Positions 47,405-60,446 of a stretch of DNA of 64,000 nucleotides are shown here, piece by piece. Both the position numbers and the translations under genes were made by a program. Within the stretch, counting starts at the first letter, position 1. Every line of letters begins with the position of its first letter. The stretch is taken from assembly GCA_033002965.1 (NCBI GenBank), contig JAURVB010009695.1, forward strand, positions 1 to 64,000, read 5' to 3'. This DNA comes from Piper betle (Eukaryota > Streptophyta > Magnoliopsida > Piperales > Piperaceae). Under the pieces are notes generated by a model, which was given only the letters and a program-made list of their open reading frames with translations, made no database searches and was not told the DNA's origin.

Positions 47405-47864
47405 AATTGTGTCAAACTATACGAATATAAATCTAAACTAATGTAGGCAGTGTCAAAATACCAAAAACGGTCAAATTGTATTATTTAATGTAAGCATTTT
47501 AAAATACTTTCATTTCCGAACCGGTGAGTATTTAATAATAATGTTTTCCCTCAAAGATATTAATTCATATCATTTTTCTTAGTATTTTTTTTATAAGTAT
47601 GACATTTTAATTACATTAGAAAAATTCATGAAATAGTTCAATACATGGGACATTAATCATTGTATTTAATGTAATCTTAAAGTATGTTTCAAATTCAATG
47701 TATGGAATAATTATTCATACTTTTAAGAAGTGAAAGGTATGTTTAATTAAATTATGTATGAAATGGACAACAATATGGTGCATAATTAATTGGTTAAGCC
47801 AATGGTCCGATTAATGCCTTGAAAGTAAGAGGATCTGGATAAGGGATTCTCGATCAATAGTTGT

Positions 47865-47918
<54 letters not shown>

Positions 47919-48485
47919 ACTCTTCTCTTAATTCTCAAAACATTATGAGAGCGTCTGTTTTCTCTCTTATCTATCATCAATCATCTTTGGAGAGATTTTC
48001 TTAAAAAGACTGATGTTGGCGTCATAGTTGGCTGTAGGATTCGGTCTCAAACCCTAAATCAAGGTAAGTAATGAATCTGGTATAATTAATTGATCATGTC
48101 ATCACATATCACATGAGTTTTTGGTTTGATTTGATATTTGATCTGTTGATCTTTAATGTTTGGAGTAGATTATGAATTTTTGTGCAATGAATTTAGTTAA
48201 ATTAGATTTGATTTTATGAAATAAAATTTTTGGGTATCTTACATGAATTTTAGCAACAAAATTATAGATTTATTTAGATCCTTATAAGTTTTGATAAAAA
48301 GAAGAAAGCTTGATTTTGTATGACTACTTTTGCTTGTTTATTGGGGAAGAAGTTGTTCCATTGCATACGAAAAATGTGGTGCTAGTTTAAGTATGGTTTA
48401 AGGTCGTGCTGCCCATAGGGATACTTAATTTCTGAATTTAACTAAATAAAAACAAAACCAACCAATTAATCTAAGGTTAATTGGG
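47405..48485. other. LTR remnant followed by an unclassified AT-rich insertion
   Basis: 47405-47480 continues the older LTR fragment. From there to about 48485 the sequence is unrelated: AT-rich, with a long TA run at 47867-47913, then TTCTCAAAACATTATGAGAG and a CAAACCCTAAATCAAGGTAAGT segment that looks like a leader exon with a splice donor or a retroelement U5 end. No coding domain. Confidence 0.35.
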
Positions 48486-48949
48486 TATTCTTGAGAACCT
48501 ATTGAAAGAATGCGGGTATACGGGTCCGAATGGGTGGTCGGTGCCCGCCACCAGAAAACACCAACGACGATGTGGCTAGGTGGGTGCTAGTTGAGATCGA
48601 CGGTCCATGCGACAAGGAGCATGATGTGGGTGGTGATCGGCGGAGCCTGGCCACAGACTAGTCAAAAAAATGCCAAAAAGAGGGTGGAATCGCCATTGGT
48701 GCGAAGGCATCGCCAGCGGCAATCACGGCCATGGTAGTGGTCATGGGTGGTCTTAAAATGGAGATTTCGGCAAGATGAAGTTGTGTGGGTGGTTGGATCG
48801 ACCAGAGGTAGCTTGTTGGCGCCGAAAAATGGCTCATATATTGGCGGCAATGGAGGAAATCGGCTATAAAAACTCCGTCACCGGTGGCGACTATGGCAAC
48901 ACCAATGGTCATGAGAGATATAGATAGAAAACCAGCTGCAAGGCGGTCA
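48486..48949 (-). mobile_element. Large-LTR fragment (GC-richer section)
   Basis: Matches 29790-30110 closely (GGTGGAATCGCCATTGGTGCG, GCATCGCCAGCGGCAATC, CTTAAAATGGAGAT). It ends where a new copy begins with TGTAACACCCC at 48950. The overlapping frames at 48658-48957 are not genes. Confidence 0.5.
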
Positions 48950-49257
48950 TGTAACACCCCAAATCCGGTTTGCTATTAACCGAACTGGAAATGTTATGGG
49001 CGACCAAACCGATTCTCAATTCAATTAATTTGGTCAATCTCAACTTAAGCGAAAGGGACTTACTGTAAACGTCATAAGATGAAATGCATGCCACTATGAA
49101 TGTATGAAATGCACAACCTAGCAGGATACTACGTGGATGATATGATGACAAAAAAATCACACCGCAATCGATTTAAATAATATAAAATTGTGTAAATAGA
49201 CAGACAAAGTTTCCCTTAAAAGTGCAATAAAGAAATTATCTTGTCCATCATTATATT

Positions 49258-49294
<37 letters not shown>

Positions 49295-50936
49295 TAACAA
49301 GACCTATCACAACATCACATTATCTCATTATCATAATCCTGACTGGGTCTTGAGCCCACCAACCATTCACATTCACATAACATGTTAACCGTGCATTAAA
49401 CATCATCAAAATATTTATCAAAAGTTTTACACATTCACCAGCATCACAAATAAGCGTCCTATCATTACGCATGTGTGTGTGTATGGATGTCACTGCTCAT
49501 TCGTCAAGTCCAGCATATCCAGTTGTGTATGATGCTCACTTACATATATAATAGAAAATTATCAAACTGTGAATAAAAGTTAACTCTTATGAAAAGAAAG
49601 CATGCATATACTTCAATAGAACTCTCATAAGGGTAACTATCGAGGGAGCCATCAAGCTATAGTCTGGATGGCATCCAGAATTGACTAGTCTGATTCCTCT
49701 CTCAGCATTTTCTCATTTTCTTCTAGTCCCTCTTAACTACGAGTGTATCCTAAACCCTCTTGATCCTCCATATTTCTCCTGGCCTCAAGCACGAAGGATG
49801 AGTACTCTTAGGTAGTCACCTTTAATACCCTTTGAACCACATGTCCAAACGTGCACTGTACTAAATAGTACCTGTAAACCCCACGTTTCTCCAGGTGTAA
49901 GGAACTCAAAACCTAGGTCTGTCAACATCCCTCAGGATTGGAACAACCCTCTCACTAATCCAGAGCCTGCTATGATTGGCACGTGCACCTGCTCATGGTA
50001 CGTGTGAATCATTTTCTCCATCTCTCGTCTCACTAAAAACTCGATAAAATCATATAAAGGCCTAGGAAGGGATTTGATATTTTAGGCCTGAAGGCAACTT
50101 GGGGTGGATCTTGTTTTTGAAATCAGACTCAAGGGATCTCATCCTCGAAGGTTATTAATCTCAAAAACCGGTTCATTAAAAGGACCCATGTTAAGTGGGG
50201 TCTAATAAATCGACCACTTAACATGTCCTGCAACATACAATCTAATCAATAATAGAAGAGACTGACAATCGAGTACGAGTCCTAAATGGACCTAGTATAA
50301 GCTTCAAATGGGGTATTGCTATGCGGCGAGCTCCTACACCGAACCTACACAAATACGACTAAATTCTAAAGCCCATGTACACCCATATGATCCATGAATG
50401 ACATGATAGATAAATCAAACAACACTAGAACAATCATGTCTATTCTGCTTAATCTAAACAATTCCTAATAATCATGTCATATGAATCTATATTCCTTGGT
50501 GATCATGTCATCAACATCACAATTTTGTAATATGTAATTTTAAACACATCAAGTAACTAATTAAAGATCAGAATTTTTTTAATAATCTAACTAATACTTA
50601 ATTGTTATAGCATAATCATTAGAATTAGATGTATAGTTCACAAGTCTAATTATCCAAAATTAATTAACAGCAAATATGGACATGCATGTATTTTTAATTA
50701 ACTAATCAATTATTTTTCATGATGACAACAAGATAAGCAATAAATCTCAAGATCCTAAAATCAGTCCAATTCAAAGTTATGAATATATAACTACAATGAT
50801 ACACAAGCTAATGATGATCAATCATATAAATATGAATTAAGATTAAATTGTATACCTAAGTTGGTAATTACGTGGCAAGTACATGGCGATTACATGACGA
50901 TTATGCTAGGACGGCGGCGACGGCCGCGGTTGCCGG
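48950..50936 (-). mobile_element. Large LTR, minus-strand copy, interrupted at 50937
   Basis: Starts on the plus strand with TGTAACACCCCAAATCCGG (the LTR 3' terminus on the minus strand) and runs through GGTCTTGAGCCCACCAACC, the TCAGGATTGGAACAAC block and CCTAGTATAAGCTTC up to a GC-rich GGCGACGGCCGCGG segment. A plus-strand LTR then begins abruptly. Its likely continuation is 53282 onwards. Confidence 0.55.
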
Positions 50937-52250
50937 TGTAAAACCCACGATTCGAGTCAGGGTTTTATATTCAGAACCGGTCGGTTCGACCGTTATTTTC
51001 GAGTCGAGTCAGTTTCAGAACACGTGTACTTAGCCGACGCCGGTCTCGTGTATGAGCCATGAGCGTCATGTGTACCCAAGTATATGATGATAATGTCATG
51101 AACACAGCAGAAAAGAATGAGTTATCAGAATATATGAGAGTATGCAGTTCATTTTTTTATGATATATAATGGATCGTAAAATTAATTTTAGGTTGTTACC
51201 CGCATTAGGACGCGTTACACGCATTTTGGGTGGGTTGATAGTTCTAGAGCATATCATTATGATTTTTTAGTGTTGTTTGATTTTATGGGATTTTTCCCAT
51301 ATTTTTCTAGAATTTTTTACGACTTAAATATTATTTTTGACTAGAGTCATAGACAAGTCAAGTAATATTTACGACTTTGCCACTGCACACCCCCACGCCC
51401 TTCTTTTCTTCCCCAAACCCTTGCGCCGTGCCGCCCCTGTTCGCACGCCACTGCCGCCGCTGCCGGCGCCCGCCCGACCGCCGATAGTCGCCGCCCAGCC
51501 CTGCGACGATGTTGTCGTGCTGCCCCGACCAGGTCCGGCCCCCATCGGACCGCCGCGACGTGAGGAAGCCACGCCGTGACGCCACGCCCGCGTTGTGCTT
51601 CCGTCGCCAATTCCACAGCCAGCAACCAGCGCCGCCGCGATCGGTCAGTCGCCCTAGCACCCTCAACCTTCCAACGACCTTCCCCGACTGGAACGGAGGC
51701 CATCGCCGCCACCGCTGGCTCTGTTTTGCCATTTTCTGGCGAGTTGCCACCTCCATTTTTCTCACTGACCATTCATTTTTCTCAACTAACCATTCATTTT
51801 TCTCACTGACTACTCATTTTCTTCCCTCTAACACCTAGATATTCCACACTTTTGATGCTATCATCGTTCAGCCACCATCATCCTTCTCAACCAATTTGCT
51901 TCTTCTTTTTCTTCCTTCTATTTTTCACCACGATCCTCACTCAAGCCAGCCACAACTTCGTCGCCATCACCACATGACTGACGATTAGGTACAGAGTAGG
52001 AGCTCACTGTTTAGGCGCTAAGACATGCTTGGAGCTTCTACCAGGTCTGTTTAGGACTTGTTTCCTGTTTTACGCTCTACTCTATTGTGTATAGTTTTAT
52101 TACTAGTAGGACGAGTTAAGGGGCATTTTATTGGATCCCACTTAACCCGGGTCATTTAATCGATCAATCTTCCAGATTAATAACCCTCGAGGATGAGATC
52201 TCTCGAGTATGTTTTCAAAAACAAGATCCACCACAAGTTGCCTTCAGGCC

Positions 52251-52262
52251 TATTATATAAAT
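52251..52262 (+). promoter_or_regulatory. Putative LTR TATA box
   Basis: TATTATATAAAT after CCTTCAGGCC, identical in context to 1841-1852. The tandem array begins 18 bp downstream, so the presumed transcript start would lie next to or within the array. Confidence 0.5.
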
Positions 52263-52279
52263 CCATACAACGCAAGCGA

Positions 52280-52555
52280 GCATGTGCCAGTTAAAGCCAC
52301 CGACAACCATGCTACGTATGTGGCATGTCCAGTCGTAAGCCAGAAATACCGACAACCATGTTATGCAAGCAGCATGTGCCACTGGAAGCCACCAACAACC
52401 ATGCTACGCAAGTGTCATGTGCCAGTCGTAAGCCAGAAATACCGAAAACCATGTTATACTAGCAGCATGTGCTAGTTAAAACTAGCCAACAACCGTGCTA
52501 CACAAGTGGCATATGCCAATCGTAAGCCAGAAATTCTGACAACCATGATACGCAA
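52280..52555 (+). repeat. Dimeric tandem array, 92-bp higher-order period
   Basis: Two related sub-units of about 43 and 49 bp (GCATGTGCCAGTTAAAGCC... and GCATGTCCAGTCGTAAGCC..., each with ACAACCATG) alternate. The dimer repeats exactly every 92 bp at 52280, 52372 and 52464. An 88-codon frame across it is a by-product of the repeat. Confidence 0.9.
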
Positions 52556-53281
52556 GTAGGTATGGAAGTAAGAAAAAGGGCTTAGGATATAACAGTAGTA
52601 CCAAGGGACCAGACAGTGAAATGAGAAAATGTTGGGATAGGCATCAGCAGTAGCAGATCAGTTTAGTAGATGTCCTTCAGAGATTTCATGATGTTTTCTT
52701 TCATATGAGAGTTTGCTCTCATAGTCACTTTGATATTAGTTATATTTTTTGACTAGTAACACTCGTTACTGATGTGTTTTTATAATATATGTAGGTGATG
52801 ATCATGAGTAGGATGAGCCAGCCTAGACGGAGGAGCAGTGATATCTCTTGCACTCAGGCACACTTGCCGATCGAATATTTGTTTTGATTTTTTTAATTAT
52901 GTTGTTATGTAATTATGAGCAATGAAAATACTTATGTTGAAGTTTGAGGTAAGTAGAAATGGATAGTGAAATTATGATTTGAAATAGATATTAGTATGCT
53001 AGTCGAATGATAAAAGTCAAATGTGAATAGAATGAATAACTGGGTCAGGACCCAAATGTCAAGAATGTTTAATGTGATCGAATTAAATATTTTAACATGT
53101 CATTCATATAGTAGCATGTTAGGTTTATTTTTGTGCATTCATCCATGTATAACGATAGACATCTTCTATCTCGAGACGCCGAGAGTAGATCTGTGGGAGT
53201 TAGTTTCGGGTTAGCCAACCTAATCGGGACCAATGACATTCTGGTTTGGTTCCAAGCATAAATCAGACTTGGGATGTTACA

Positions 53282-54176
53282 AGGAGGAAGGAAAAGGGAA
53301 GGGGGTGAGGGCGGCGGTGGCAAGGGGAGGTCACTGGGGTGGTGGCGGTGACCAGTGACGGCGAGGAAATCGTCGGTGGGGGTGGGAAAGAAAAACAGGT
53401 TGGCGATGTTTTGGAGGAGGAAACCAAGGAAGAAGAAGAAGAAAAGGGTCAAGGGCAGTTTTGTAAATAAAACTTGACTCACTCCCGACTCAAGCCAATA
53501 ATAATAATTAAATTCTAGAAAATATAAAATAAATATGATAAAACACTATAAATCAAAATATGCTGAAGTTAATAAAATAACATGTTCTAACCTACCAACT
53601 CAAATAAAATCCTATCTAACACATCCTAACCCGATGAACGGCCTAATTCTAATTTCTATGGTCTAATGCATGAAATAAAAAGCTCAAATCCAGACTTTCC
53701 AAAGTCAAAACTGACTCAATTCCTAAAAGTGACTCTACAATAGATGGGCTTCAAACTCTCAACTCAATCGGGTGAAAACCTACTACTTAATCAAGTTGGG
53801 CCCATAGGGGCACAATCTGGTGATCCAAAATCCCTATGATGCATGCAGATGAGATAACCTGAAAATCCCAAATGGATGCTAAATGCTACAAGTGCCGAGA
53901 TTTAAGCTTAAAACCCTCGCTAACTCATAAAAATTATATGCATACCTTGGATATACACTGATAACTCATGCGTTATTATAGCCTAACTGAAGTTATCATC
54001 TACATGTCGAGCATACTCAACCACCATAACATGCTCACAAGGTCATTTGGGCTTCATACTCATGATCTAAAAATTGGTCAGGCTCGAGCTCACTCGAACT
54101 GACTCAAAACTAGCCCAAATCGGGCAAAACTACAAGTAGCTAAAACTGTTTCCGAAGCTAGGTATTATACTTCACA
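53282..54176 (-). mobile_element. Large-LTR fragment, mosaic of two subtypes
   Basis: Its first part (GGCAGTTTTGTAAATAAAACTTGAC, 53282 to about 53650) is like the subtype at 1-1506 and is the likely continuation of 48950-50936. From about 53668 it switches to the AAAT-rich subtype (CTGACTCAATTCCTAAAAGTGAC, AGTTGGGCCCA). The change of subtype inside one copy suggests recombination or another nested junction. Confidence 0.45.
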
Positions 54177-55409
54177 ATTCCAAATATCATATGTATAACA
54201 TATTTAATTTTATAATCAAATAATTTTAATTATCATTAACCCCTATCAATTCTTAATTACATAAGAAATTCATTAATTAATAGATAATTATTACAAAATT
54301 TCAAAATTAACATATTAACAACAATATGAAAAATTCAGAAAATTATGTATGAAATGCATAATATGAAAATAAATTAAAAATCTAAAATTTGAGAAGTGAT
54401 AAGCATCTCACATTAACTCGAACTCGAATTGGCTACAACGGCAGCAACAATTGCAGCTGCCAAACGTATCGAGGAGTGGCAGTCTTGGCTAGAAATCAGC
54501 CAGCAAGGGAAGGACTAGGAGCTAAGTGGGGTCTAGGTGGTATGGCCGGTGTGTCTAACCAGAAATTGGCCAACGACGTTGGCGAATTGCCACTAGCGGC
54601 AGTGGCAATGAGCTGCCAGCGGTAAGGCAGGCGACGGCAGGGAGGATGGTGGTGACAAACGATAAGGCTGCTAGCGATGACTAAGGTGGTGGCGATAAAG
54701 AACGGCAGGGAGGATGGTGGCAGCGAACAAGGATAGGAGGAGGAAGAAGGATGAGAGGAAGATCATGGTTGGGAAAGCAAGGCTAAGGGTTGAGACAGCA
54801 ACGGTAAGGCGCGGTGGGGATGACCAGCAGCGGTGAGACCGGTGGCGCTCCTTGAAACAAAGGCAATGGTGGTGAGCAGAGGATGGAGGAAGAAGAAGGT
54901 GGAAGAGCTAGGTGAGGGGAAGAGGAGGTCGGGCAATGGCGACACGGTGGCCGGTGACAGTGTGGCCTACGGCGAGGTTGCCGGCAGTCATGGTCATCAG
55001 GAGATAGGGGGAAGAGGTCGTCAAGGGAGAGACGAACTGGGGAGAGGATGTGTCGTGGTGAAAAAACTCGAGAGAAGTACATATGCTTGCAAAGGTATTT
55101 TTGTAAATAAAATTTGAATCGCTCCTAACTCGAGTCAATAATCATAAATAAATTCTGAAAATACAAAATAAAATATAATAAAATACCATAAAATAACATA
55201 ATAACCTGGGCTCATAACACATGGTTGGCCTCGGCTGATGCATTACTGACATTATCATTATATGTTTGGATACACAAGACCCTCGTGGCTAATAACACAT
55301 GGTTAGCCTCAACTCAACACACGTGTTCTAAAACTGACTCGACTAAAAATAACAGTCGAACCAACCAGTTTCAACTATAAAACCCTTGACTCAGGTCATG
55401 AGTTTTACA
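54177..55409 (-). mobile_element. Large-LTR fragment
   Basis: Minus-strand piece ending at 55409 with GAGTTTTACA. Its right part (TTTTGTAAATAAAATTTGAATCG, ACACACGTGTTCTAAAACTG, CCTTGACTCAGGTC) matches 1110-1506. The left half contains a GC- and purine-rich stretch (54440-55080) where overlapping frames occur without any domain. Confidence 0.5.
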
Positions 55410-57952
55410 TGTCTAAATAGCCTGAAGTTAGAGGGATCCAATCAAACACCACTAACTCTGTCATATGTTAGTAAAACAAAGGTAGGATAGAGCCAAGGTT
55501 AGAGTCAAACAAGGGGGGTCCTACAGACCTAGATGAGTCGATCTTCTCATCCTAACTCGGTGAGCTCACTCCATGTATCCTAACAAGTGAAAAGGAACCC
55601 TAATCACTCACCAACCAACACAGCATGTAAAACAAGGCAAAGCTTTCACATATGCACAACACACACATAATCTTAATTAACTTAATTATCTTACTTAATA
55701 ACTTATTAAATTTCATCAAGTAACTTTAATTAAGGTTTGGGAATGCAAGTATATTTAGTGGAAAAAGTCCAATACTTAGGGTTTTATCATTGAACTTAAC
55801 CGGATAATTTTTTGGACTAGCCAAAGAGTTCCAAATGGATTGAGATTTGGACCAATGGGCCATGACACTCTAATTCATACAAAACTACCAAGTGTTGACT
55901 CATGGTCCAACATGGCAAACAAGGCCCACTAAGGTTGGGCCAAGGTGTTGGGAACAATGCTCCGCGGCCAATTTTTCTAAGTTTTGTTCATGGGATTGGG
56001 GACTCCAAATATGCCGAGTAAAATGGGAGAATTAGCCAATACCATAGGCTTGAGTCCCATAAACTTTCAAGTCTAAAATCCAAGGATTGGAGTTTGAGTG
56101 AACTCGAGAATGGAAGGTATTGGTCAGGTCATTTCTAGAGCTGGCTAGACCTACTTGATTTGGTAAGTTTTTACAAGGAGATCTACTGAGCCAATTACTA
56201 TTGATGTTTCTAGGTAAAATTTGGAGTAATTTTACTTCCAAACAACAAGGGGTTTAGGATTTTGTAACGGGAGCTAAAGATCTAGGGTTTCACCCTATAT
56301 TCCCACCCACTCCACAATACCTGAATATATAACCACCTAAATGATTTTTAACTTACCTCTAAAATCTAGATGTTTAAAGTAGACAATTTTCAAATCCATA
56401 GGTAATTTTTACAAATTTTATTAACATTTTTTAATAGGCTCACCACGGAGTACAATCTGAGAGCATGGCACGGCACATTAATAAAACAACAAACATACAA
56501 TATATTTAGGTTTTTCTCATACCCTTACTGAAGTTATTTTATCATGGTACTTTATCAAGATGTAACTAAAATTCTAAGAAACAAACATGCAAAATATAGC
56601 ATTTAAATACATCCTACAACATGGTATAAAAACTGAGGAAATGGTTAGCTAGGTCACTAGGACCATAAAAGCTGCCACATTTTTTAGTTGAGCACCTGTT
56701 CATGTTTACACATGCACAATCAAACAAAACTATCTCCAAAAACTTATAGATCTATCTCTTATAAATCTAACAAGACAAGAATCATGCAAAATCCAAAGCC
56801 TACAACATGAGATATGAATTTTATATTGAAACAGTGTACATACAAGCATACAAATCTTATGAAACTCATAACTATTTACATAGAGATGAAAATGACTTGA
56901 TTCTAAATCCTAACTACTCCTAACTAATAGATCTACATGATTAAAATATATGAAAAAAACAAACACGGTCATACAAGCATGAACAGATTTAAACATGCCA
57001 AAAGGGGAGGGAAGGTGAGACTTTTACCTCGTACAAGTCCAAGTGGAGGTCTCTTGGGGCCTCCAACCTCAAGACCTATGACCCTAGGAAGTTGGTTGGG
57101 CTTGGAAAGGAGCTAGAGGAGCTGGGGAGGGTTTAGGAAGAAGTGGAAAAGAAAGGAGGAGAGGGTAAGGTTGGGATGAGTGAGCAAAGGGGTGAAAAGT
57201 GGAAGAGAGAGGGTGTATTTGTGGGGTGGGGGGGGGAACAGTGCTAGCACAAACACACTAGCCCAACACAGGGGGTTGGCCTCTAGCAAACCAGACCATG
57301 AAAAGTTGACTAAACCAGGCACGTGGGACTGCTGAACTGAATCACATGCAAAGTCAGAACAACTTTCTTGGTGCAAAGGCAATGTCCTCGCACAAAGACA
57401 CCAGCACCATAACCCTAATTCAGCTCAAGGGCACTAACAGGGTGCCTTTGCGCCCTGGCCTAGAATAAAGAGGCTTTGAGAGAGCCTTTGCTCTAGGTGC
57501 ACCAACTCACACCCCTAGGTCTGTCAGGTGCCCTCAAGAACCACAGTAATGCTTTGAATTTCTGGCTCAAGGGCATTGGCAAGGCACCTTTGCACTAGGG
57601 CCTAGTGTAAAGGGGCTTTGAAGGGGCTGTCGAGCAACCTCAAAAACCATACCAGTATTCCCGGGGGGCTACGATGGACCGTAAGGGGTGTTAAACATGC
57701 AACAAGTGATCTAGACTTGTGAGAGACAAAGTCCTAAACCTAATTAAACTTGACTCAAATAAAACAACAAGTAATAGTTGAGTTGATGTAGTGTCCAGTT
57801 GGACGAGGCCAAGCACCGGGGCAGACTAAGGTCATGACTCACACATATATACCATACATAAATACGCTGAAAAAAGGATTAGGCAAGCAACTCGATCCAA
57901 GTTGCGACTGAACCTAAATTAAAATCTTCAGGCAAAAAGCATAGGTTTTGCA
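55410..57952 (-). mobile_element. Large-LTR family copy (third subtype), near-complete
   Basis: Matches 19500-21678 throughout: CAAACAAGGGGGGTCCTAC, CATGTAAAACAAGGCAAAGC, TTAGGGTTTTA, GCATGGCACGGCAC, then CAACCTCAAGACCTATGACCC and the purine-rich end. The terminus at 57952 is GGTTTTGCA, a slightly altered TGTAAAACC complement. The frame at 57113-57382 is in the purine-rich section and not a gene. A 12-bp G run lies at 57228-57236. Confidence 0.5.
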
Positions 57953-59140
57953 CCTAATCACTAGTATACTTGACTAAGATTTAATTAGAATTTTAATCTT
58001 TTAATTTCTTTTGCTTCAGTACTTATTATATATTCCTGATGGATGCTTATCAATATATTGAGCATTAGATAGGTCATGCTATGCATGCATTATAGTTAGA
58101 GTAGTTCTAAATATTAATATAAAATTACTACTATTCAAAGTAGCCAATTGTCTAATGCTAAGCTACATGCTTGGAGAGCGAGGTGGCAGAAGTAAACAAG
58201 TCACATAGCAAAGATCCATGATTTTAATATATATTGATATATTTCCATGTTCAGACGGTTAAATAGTAGATTATCAAGGTTCAAACTTACAAAATTAACT
58301 TAATTGATGAATTAAGATTTAATTTAATAAATTCACAACAAGACAAGTTCAATAATTATATCTAGTTTTCCTAAGGAGGTTAACTAAAATCGCAATAATC
58401 AAGATTAGTTATCAATTATCAGTTATCAGTATCACTAATCAGGTTCTAGCTACCTCTTGATGTTGTCTAGGTAATTTTTTCAAACTAGCCAGTAGGCATA
58501 CTATCTAGTAACTTGCAGAGAACACCCCTTAGGCAAGGGCCACTCATATCAAGCTACTATCGAGGACGGCACATGTAATTACTTGTGTATTTCTTGTTGA
58601 GAGACTCTTAGGTCATTGGTTATCTCTGAAGTTGAGTGCGAATTCCACACTTCACATGAAGAAAAGATAATTATGAGATCATGCTCAATCATGGGCTAAG
58701 CCTCCCTGATAAATCAAACTAAAACACCAAACTAATTTACCAGTGCTAAGAGCTAGCTCCCAAAGGTGCTGAAATTAAGTAACTCATGGATTTCAGGTAG
58801 TTATATATAGCTCTTATGAGAATGACTAATTATATTCAATAAATAACAAGGAAACGAGTAAAATGCTCATTTAAGTTATATTCAATTTAGTTTTAATTTT
58901 CATGTTCATGCCCATATTTATATGTTAGTGCTTGTTAGCATGTTAGGACTAAAATAACTTGTACTAATGGGGACTTTTTGGCTCGCATCTTTGCAAGTGC
59001 AGGTTTACAGGTTTTTTGGTGTTAGAGATGGAATGGAGACTATACACAGCTTAGAAATTGATGCTTGCCTTTTATGTTTTCGTTTAATAAACTAGAAATA
59101 TTGCTGAGTTTATGAACTCAAATCAGTTGGACAGCTATAG
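57953..59140. other. Unclassified repeat-like DNA, no gene seen
   Basis: AT-rich, with CCCCTTAGGCAAGGGCCACTC and GAGTGCGAATTCCACACTTC segments of the kind found in retrotransposon leaders, but no coding domain and no second copy in the window. Confidence 0.35.
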
Positions 59141-59249
59141 TTACGATGGGAAATGCTAAGGCTGACGTGGATGGACCAAATCTGGCCATGTGGCGCGATC
59201 TAATCATCCGACAACTACGAACTATGCAGAGTCCACCAAAGATATACAA

Positions 59250-59285
<36 letters not shown>
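59141..59285 (-). mobile_element. Large-LTR fragment, left part of a split copy
   Basis: Carries TGACGTGGATGGACCAAATC and CATGTGGCGCGATC, then enters the native TA stretch of the LTR (59249-59285). The copy resumes after two insertions at about 61292. Confidence 0.5.
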
Positions 59286-59288
<3 letters not shown>

Positions 59289-60446
59289 ATATTTTTAGTG
59301 ACATGCAAGTATACACGATTGAAACAAGTAATATAATGATAAATTCAACAATTGTTCCCACAGAAAGATGAATTTCCTTAAATTAATTAAAGAGAATCAA
59401 ATTAAGAGCAAAACAAAATAATTGACTTAACTAAATCTAAATACTAACTTTAAATAAAAGGAGAAGTTAAAATGATAAAACTCATTCTAGAGTCGAATTT
59501 CCCTTAATATGAATTTAATCTTCATCATATCTTACTCTTATCTTTTATTCTCTCAAATTGTCGATCTAGGATAATTATATGACATGGTGGCTCCCGATCC
59601 TTCATGCTTCTATTATTTTGCCTTAGTTTCTACCTCCCGGTGATAATTGATTATTCAACAAAATAATGCATTAAGATTTGCCTTACAATCGCATACGATG
59701 TTGTGTATCTCCCGACTACAACGACAAACAAGTCAAAAGACTCGTCGTATGATAGATTATCAATGACTAATTTAATTAATTTCTCCCGAAATCTATTTAA
59801 ACCTCATTATCTAAGAAATAGGTGATCAATCTCCTCTTAGCATGTAGAACATGATAATTCAAACAATCCGATTGAATAAAAGAGTAAGAGTTTGAAATAA
59901 ATTCAATTAAATCATGTTAAGTTCCATTATTTTCTAGAACGAAATAAAAGATTACTCCATAATAAAAATAGAAAACAATATAAAAAAGAAGCTAATTTTT
60001 ATTATGAAAGAGAAATAAATTACAAAAACTAGAAATATTTTCTTTCACTAAACTGCTAAGCCAAAAGTTGAGATATGATCAACAACAAATGACCACCCTT
60101 TCATATAAAAGTGGAGATATAAGAATTCGAAAAGGGTGTTCACAAATCAACGTAGTCTAATTAATGATGTCGCTTCAAGTTTCCAACTCCTCAACTCCAT
60201 TGAACACCATAACTTGTAGCCATTGGGTGGGGCCAAGTATCATGACCATTCAATTCCAAAGCTTAATTTATTCATCTTTTTCTGCATTAAAATACCAAAA
60301 TTAAACATATCTAATAAAATATTAAGTAACACCAAAAAATAATGTTAAATATCACTTAATTAATAATGATTATACCCATGAAGTACAAAATCATATTAAC
60401 AACATGGGTAAATATTATATATTTCTAAACACTTAACATATATATA
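59286..60446. other. Insertion of unknown class next to M3
   Basis: AT-rich and non-coding. It begins TTTTTAGTGACATGCAAGTATACACGATTG...GTTCCCACAGA, a signature seen in plant retrotransposon non-coding regions. It sits between the TA run of the split LTR and element M3, so it may have entered the same TA site. Confidence 0.35.

Larger units (their letters stand above)
50937..53281 (+). mobile_element. Large LTR, plus-strand complete copy (2.35 kb)
   Basis: Runs from TGTAAAACCC (50937) to GGGATGTTACA (53281), so it shows both family termini in one piece. Order: GGTCGGTTCGACCG block, GC-rich stretch (51370-51720) matching 63640-64000 inverted, CATTCATTTTTCTCA repeats, TATA block, a tandem array (52280-52555), and GGGTCAGGACCCAA near the end. 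No coding domain. It is inserted head to head with 48950-50936. I did not find a convincing target-site duplication. Frames at 51337-51838 are GC-driven. Confidence 0.6.

Noticed and set aside
51337..51838. Overlapping frames of 67-141 codons
   Set aside because: They fall in the GC-rich section of the large LTR and are repeated, differently broken, in the copy at 63500-64000. No conservation of a protein.
52209..52475. 88-codon frame with repeated CYASSMCHW-like words
   Set aside because: It is the translation of the 92-bp dimeric tandem array; the repeat, not a protein, explains the open frame.
54389..55138. Gly/Arg-rich frames on both strands
   Set aside because: Purine-rich low-complexity section of an LTR fragment; no domain and no conservation with the sister copy.
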